Source of the DNA: Thermoplasmata archaeon
Lineage (GTDB): Archaea > Thermoplasmatota > E2 > UBA202 > JdFR-43
DNA: 9,060 bases
Direction of reading: 5' to 3'
NCBI GenBank assembly: GCA_021163175.1
Contig: JAGGXG010000128.1
Location: 1-9,060, forward strand
Shown here: one piece after another, positions 5,306 through 9,060 of the stretch
Numbering within the stretch: position 1 is the stretch's first letter
How the letters are laid out: each line of letters starts with the position of its first letter
Made by a program: the position numbers and the translations under genes
The notes under the pieces: generated by a model
Told to the model about the DNA's origin: nothing
The model's input: the letters and a program-made list of their open reading frames with translations, nothing else
The model's database searches: none

Positions 5306-8300
5306 ATGCTTTCTAAGCTTGCATCTTTCATTGAAAGAAGACCAAAGGTTGTTGTGGCTATAATCATGTTCATCACACTTATTTTTGCAAGTTTTATTCC
5401 CTCTTTAGAAATGGGAACTTCCACGAAAGACTTCATGCCAGATAATGAGATGGTGAGGGCAAGCAATAGAATAAATGAATATTTCGGGAAAAATGAAGAG
5501 TCAGTAATGATAATATTGTCCGGCAAAGATGTTGTTAGCGTTGATTCCATAAAAGCTGAATACAACATTGGGAAAAAGCTGAATGAAATAAGTGGCACAG
5601 AAGGCGTTATTAGCGTAGCAACTTTTGTCTCTGCAATATGTGGGATGGAATATCAAAAAGGCATAGAAGAATGCAGCAACGACGAGATAAAAAATGCATA
5701 CAATGATTTGATGAATCCTGTTACCGCGATAACATCCTACGATGCAGAAGATTCAAAATATGATTTTGCCGATATAACTGGCTTCGAAATGAAAACATAC
5801 AGGAAAAGCGTTGAGATAATATTCCATGTAAAAAATCTTGCCATCCCAAAATTTTCGAGCGTGGAATGGTATGTTTCATTCAAAAACAAAGTTGACCCAG
5901 CCAAACTGAACTTAAGCTACATCATCTCATGCCGCACGGCGCCTCCGCAATGGGAGCTCGGCGGCGGGATGAAAAACATAGAAGCCATTGGTAATTTTGA
6001 GAAGGCAAAAGCTTTCATATGGATTGGAAAGGATGGCAAATACACGGATTTCCCGCTTAATGCAAGCATTGCCATCGATGGGAACGAAATTTATATGAAT
6101 ATATCCAGGGAGGAGCTCTCAAAATATGGGATAGCTCCATCTTTTGGAAACGCATCCCTGCCTGCCAAATTATATGATATAGAAGCAGGAAGCAGGATTG
6201 CTATTCCATTTCCTCTTTCAATAAACAGCGGTATTTTATACTGGATTGTAAAGTTAATAGAAAACAGTTTCATTGAAAATTTGATAATGCATTTCCAGCA
6301 AAATTTTTCTTTTGAAATGGTCGAAAAATTGCTTGAAGAAAAGGAAGCTATTTCCTTGAATGATTTCAACAATGCCTGGAGGAATATGGACAATGTAAAC
6401 ATTGAGCAGCAACTTTTGATAAAGCAAGCTGTAATGGATGATTTAAGGAACTCTGCTCTAATGTTTCTATCATCTGAAAATGGAGAAGCGAAAGCAACTT
6501 TGATGATTGCTCAGATAAATGGAAGCCTGGACACGAATTCATTGAAAGAAGTAAGCAGGAAAATCGTGAGCGTTCTGGAGAAAGAAGCTCAGAAATACGG
6601 ATTTAAGGTGGAAGTTACTGGTTCAGGTGTGATTTCATATCAGATAGATGATTTAACGGATAAATCAAATAAAATAATTGTTCCCAGCATTTTCATCGCC
6701 ATCATTCTTATTCTATTCATAAACTTCCGACGACCATCATATGTAATAATATCATTGCTTGGATTGAGCTTTGCCATAATATGGCTTTTTGGAACAATGG
6801 CTTTGATTGGAATAAAATTCAATACTCTCGCCATAGCCCTTGTTCCATTGCTAATGGGGCTGGGTGTTGATTACTCAGTTCATATTTTTCATAATTATCT
6901 TCATGAAGTGAGAAATGGAAAGAGCGTTAGAGAGGCGATGATTTTATCGATAAAAGAAATTGGTCTCGCCCTAATTCTTGCTACAATAACAACTGCAGTA
7001 TCATTCCTTTCCTTCCTTTCAGCAAGTATTCCGAGCGTGAGAGATTTTGGCATCCTCGCAGCCATAGGCATAGCCTACACATTCATAATTGCAATAACAT
7101 TTGAAGCAGCCCTCCGATACCTGCTTGACAGAGGAAAGGAAATTGAAGCAAAGCAAAGCAAAAGCAGATTTTCAGCGGGAAAAATAATGGAAAGGTTATC
7201 GGACGTGTTATGTAAAAATCCATTAAAAGTTATTGCACTTGTTTCAATAATAACGATTTTGATGGGAACAGCTGCCATAAATGTGAAAACTTCTTTCAGC
7301 CTCGAAGAGTTCATGCCAAAGAATAGCGAGGCAATAAAAGCCATGGAAAAATTGCCGAAATATTTCCCATCTGCGGGTGAGGATCAGGAATATATATTGA
7401 TTGAGGGAAATGTTGCAAGTGTGGATGCGTTAAAAGGAATAAAGAAAACAATGGAGAATATTGGTGATGATGCCTATGTTGCAAAATTGCCAGATGGGAG
7501 AATAAAGGCAGATAGCATCTATTTAATAATGCAGGATGCGATAAAGGAGAATGAAAGTCTGAAGGAGAAATTCAATGTGGGAAATGATGGAATTCCTGGC
7601 AGCAATAAAGATGTCATATCGTTCTATAATTATCTTTATGAAAATGAAAAATTTTCTCAACGCACGAAAAGCATTTTGCACAGAAATGATGGAAAATATG
7701 ATGCTACAGTTATAAGAATATATACAAAACTCACTCATCTTGAAAACAGTAATGAGGTGATGAAAAGATTGTATGAAGATTTGAAGGGAGATGTTAGCAG
7801 CTATGGAAATGCAAAGGCAACCATAACTGGAAGCATGGTTCTGATATATACCATAATGAAATCTCTGACAAAAAGTCAGCTCAGCTCCACCATAGTGTGT
7901 ATCGTGATTGCTGCCATAGTCATTATCATTGCTTACAGGAAGCCTTTGCTTGGATTGCTAACAATGATTCCAGTTGTGATATCTTCGATATGGATAATGG
8001 GAACAATATACATAGCTGGCTACAGCCTGAATGTTATGACCGTCATGGTTACTTCTCTCACCATTGGACTTGGAATAACATATGCCATACATGTGGTGGA
8101 GCGTTTTCGCTTGGTTGCAGACAAAACGGGTGATGTTCTGCATGCTGTTGAAGAAGCAATAGAAAATACTGGGCAGGCTGTAATGATGGCTGCCATAACA
8201 ACTGTGGCTGGTTTCATTGTTTTGATTTTCTCTCCAATGCCTCCTGAGCAGCAATTTGGCTTCATAACCGCCACAACCATAATATATTCTTTCTTGACCA

Positions 8301-8380
8301 CAATGCTTATGATTCCCCCTCTTTTGCTCTTATGGGGAAAATGGAGGAAGAAAAGGAAAGGTTATATCATCTCGCCATGA
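5306..8380 (+). CDS. MMPL/RND-superfamily transporter (archaeal HAE3-like)
   Basis: A 1024-residue integral membrane protein built from two homologous halves. TM1 (about 14-33) is followed by a long external domain to about 455, then TM2-TM6 (457-603), a cytoplasmic linker, TM7 (639-659), a second shorter external domain (660-855) and TM8-TM12 (861-1010). Both halves begin their external domain with a related motif: TSTKDFMPDN (39-48) and TSFSLEEFMPKN (662-673). TM4 has GLGVDYSVH (518-526) with D522-Y523, the Asp-Tyr proton-relay pair known from MmpL3-type proteins; the matching TM10 has GLGITYAIH (921-929), with Thr in place of Asp. The C-terminus is a short basic tail. Relatives export lipids or hydrophobic compounds using proton motive force; no substrate can be assigned. 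The first external domain is large, with C112, C123 and C209. The gene stands alone on its strand and overlaps the convergent phosphatidyltransferase gene by 14 nt. Confidence 0.9.
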   Translation: MLSKLASFIERRPKVVVAIIMFITLIFASFIPSLEMGTSTKDFMPDNEMVRASNRINEYFGKNEESVMIILSGKDVVSVDSIKAEYNIGKKLNEISGTEGVISVATFVSAICGMEYQKGIEECSNDEIKNAYNDLMNPVTAITSYDAEDSKYDFADITGFEMKTYRKSVEIIFHVKNLAIPKFSSVEWYVSFKNKVDPAKLNLSYIISCRTAPPQWELGGGMKNIEAIGNFEKAKAFIWIGKDGKYTDFPLNASIAIDGNEIYMNISREELSKYGIAPSFGNASLPAKLYDIEAGSRIAIPFPLSINSGILYWIVKLIENSFIENLIMHFQQNFSFEMVEKLLEEKEAISLNDFNNAWRNMDNVNIEQQLLIKQAVMDDLRNSALMFLSSENGEAKATLMIAQINGSLDTNSLKEVSRKIVSVLEKEAQKYGFKVEVTGSGVISYQIDDLTDKSNKIIVPSIFIAIILILFINFRRPSYVIISLLGLSFAIIWLFGTMALIGIKFNTLAIALVPLLMGLGVDYSVHIFHNYLHEVRNGKSVREAMILSIKEIGLALILATITTAVSFLSFLSASIPSVRDFGILAAIGIAYTFIIAITFEAALRYLLDRGKEIEAKQSKSRFSAGKIMERLSDVLCKNPLKVIALVSIITILMGTAAINVKTSFSLEEFMPKNSEAIKAMEKLPKYFPSAGEDQEYILIEGNVASVDALKGIKKTMENIGDDAYVAKLPDGRIKADSIYLIMQDAIKENESLKEKFNVGNDGIPGSNKDVISFYNYLYENEKFSQRTKSILHRNDGKYDATVIRIYTKLTHLENSNEVMKRLYEDLKGDVSSYGNAKATITGSMVLIYTIMKSLTKSQLSSTIVCIVIAAIVIIIAYRKPLLGLLTMIPVVISSIWIMGTIYIAGYSLNVMTVMVTSLTIGLGITYAIHVVERFRLVADKTGDVLHAVEEAIENTGQAVMMAAITTVAGFIVLIFSPMPPEQQFGFITATTIIYSFLTTMLMIPPLLLLWGKWRKKRKGYIISP

Positions 8381-8984
8381 AAGGAGATAAAGCAATGTAT
8401 ATAAAAGTGGATGCAAGAAGAATGTAAATAAATATGATATCGCCGCCAAATATTGCAACAATGATAATAATGAGAGCAATAATTCTTTCCAGCCCTTCCA
8501 ACCTCGTGTATTTGATTGGAAGAAAAATCAGGATAGATAGCATTGAAATAATGGGAATCGTGGCCCACGCTGGAAATGAAAGGATGCAAATTGAAGCAAT
8601 GACGATGGCGGCGGCGGGCGTCGGCAGCCCCACAAATATCTCTTTTGTTCCATAATGATAGTTTAGCAGATGGATTATTGAGGCAAAAATATAAGCATAG
8701 ATGAAAGGAAGGGTAGGCAGCCCATAATGGTTGAAAAGAGTGGCTGAGGGAGCAGCAACGAAAGAAATCATGTCAGCAAATTCGTCGATAATGGGAAGGT
8801 TGCTTCCATATTTTCTCGCTATTGTTCCATCCATTCCATCCGCAAGAACAGCAAGCATGATGAAAATGAAGGCATACCATTCATTTGAAAAAAGAAGGCA
8901 TATGGACGTTGTTCCAAATATGGCATTGAGTAATGAGAAGGAATCAGCCTTTGATAACCTTGCAAGAATAGTTTTTTCAAACAT
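8367..8984 (-). CDS. CDP-alcohol phosphatidyltransferase, probable archaetidylserine synthase
   Basis: The 205-residue membrane enzyme would transfer L-serine (or another alcohol) onto a CDP-activated archaeal lipid at the cytoplasmic face. The family motif begins ADGMDGTIARKYG (48-60) with D49, D52, G53, A56 and R57, and ends DEFADMISF (67-75) with D67 and D71. After it come APSA (78-81) and GLPTPAAA (119-126), a signature I associate with the PssA/archaetidylserine synthase branch. About six hydrophobic helices follow the usual layout. Between R57 and D67 there are only 9 residues, against 12 in the family, and the conserved Gly is missing. The start at 8984 is chosen because the longer in-frame ORF reads through the tRNA gene. 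The ATG follows the tRNA-Phe 3' end by 5 nt with no room for a separate TATA box, so it must share the tRNA transcript. Confidence 0.88.
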   Translation of the reverse strand: MFEKTILARLSKADSFSLLNAIFGTTSICLLFSNEWYAFIFIMLAVLADGMDGTIARKYGSNLPIIDEFADMISFVAAPSATLFNHYGLPTLPFIYAYIFASIIHLLNYHYGTKEIFVGLPTPAAAIVIASICILSFPAWATIPIISMLSILIFLPIKYTRLEGLERIIALIIIIVAIFGGDIIFIYILLASTFIYIALSPFMAR

Positions 8985-8989
8985 GAAAA

Positions 8990-9060
8990 TGCCGCGGGAG
9001 GGGGTCGAACCCTCGACCTTACGGTCTTCAGCCGTACGCTCTCCCAACTGAGCTACCGCG
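8990..9060 (-). tRNA. tRNA-Phe(GAA), 5' end cut by the window edge
   Basis: Read on the minus strand the full cloverleaf is visible apart from the first two bases. The acceptor 3' strand is CCGCGGC with discriminator A (8990). The D arm is GCTC…GAGC, and the anticodon stem TACGG/CCGTA encloses CTGAAGA with anticodon GAA. The variable loop is AGGTC, and the T arm is GAGGG/CCCTC around TTCGACC. No intron is present and CCA is not encoded, so it is added after transcription. The 3' neighbour is the phosphatidyltransferase start codon, 5 nt away. Confidence 0.96.

Noticed and set aside
5212..5598. 128-residue minus-strand ORF opposite the transporter start
   Set aside because: It is a shadow of the transporter frame rich in Leu/Ile/Ser with no family motif, and it runs across the promoter region.
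7897..8301. Overlapping ORFs on both strands inside the transporter, some rich in His and Cys
   Set aside because: They are alternative-frame readings of hydrophobic TM8-TM12 codons, without starts or ribosome sites; the transporter frame is clearly coding.
8985..9047. N-terminal extension of the phosphatidyltransferase reading frame to 9047
   Set aside because: The extra residues (…EGSTPSRG) are translation of the tRNA-Phe gene, a familiar artefact; the family start fits ATG 8984.
1..9060. CRISPR arrays, insertion sequences, integrase or attachment sites
   Set aside because: No spaced direct repeats, transposase motifs or terminal inverted repeats were seen. The tRNA gene is a possible integration target, but no integrase or duplicated tRNA end is present in the window.

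Overview
The window looks archaeal. It carries a KEOPS kinase/tRNA-threonylcarbamoyltransferase pair (Kae1, Bud32), an archaeal-type tyrosyl-tRNA synthetase, and a Pyrococcus-like ferredoxin with an Asp in place of one cluster cysteine. TATA boxes (TTTATATA and variants) lie about 22-25 nt upstream of several start codons, and the tRNA gene has no encoded CCA. The DNA is AT-rich (a sampled coding stretch, 1081-1140, has 23 G+C of 60) and Arg is mostly AGA/AGG. A euryarchaeon, possibly of the Thermoplasmata side, is my best guess; the lineage call is weak.

Layout. (1) 1-2202, plus strand: the 3' end of an unidentified gene, then kae1, bud32 and an ITP/XTP pyrophosphatase, all chained by 4-10 nt overlaps. 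(2) 2188-3069, minus strand: ribulose-phosphate 3-epimerase preceded by a ferredoxin, with a T7 tract and TATA box between them. (3) 3109-3250: a spacer more GC-rich than the surrounding genes, with no gene I can support. (4) 3261-5219, minus strand: abrB-like regulator, tyrS and a DUF72 gene, the last two joined by an ATGA overlap. (5) 5306-8380, plus strand: a 1024-residue MMPL/RND transporter transcribed divergently from the abrB-like gene. (6) 8367-9060, minus strand: tRNA-Phe(GAA), cut by the window edge, followed after only 5 nt by a CDP-alcohol phosphatidyltransferase of the (archaetidyl)serine synthase type.

How the genes fit. Kae1 and Bud32 are the catalytic and regulatory core of t6A37 tRNA modification, and the pyrophosphatase cleans the nucleotide pool; tyrS and the tRNA gene add to a translation theme. 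The transporter and the phosphatidyltransferase are both membrane proteins, one probably a lipid/hydrophobe exporter and the other a polar-lipid head-group enzyme, but they converge and need not work together.

Most of the window is core archaeal genome. I did not find a convincing new multi-gene system. The points most worth a second look are the tRNA-Phe/lipid-synthase unit, in which tRNA 3' processing would create a nearly leaderless mRNA; the shortened active-site motif of that synthase; the kae1/bud32 overlap at an A-AAA slip site that would yield the fusion protein seen in other archaea; the loss of the second-half Asp in the transporter; and small GC-rich islands, two of which share a 12-mer.
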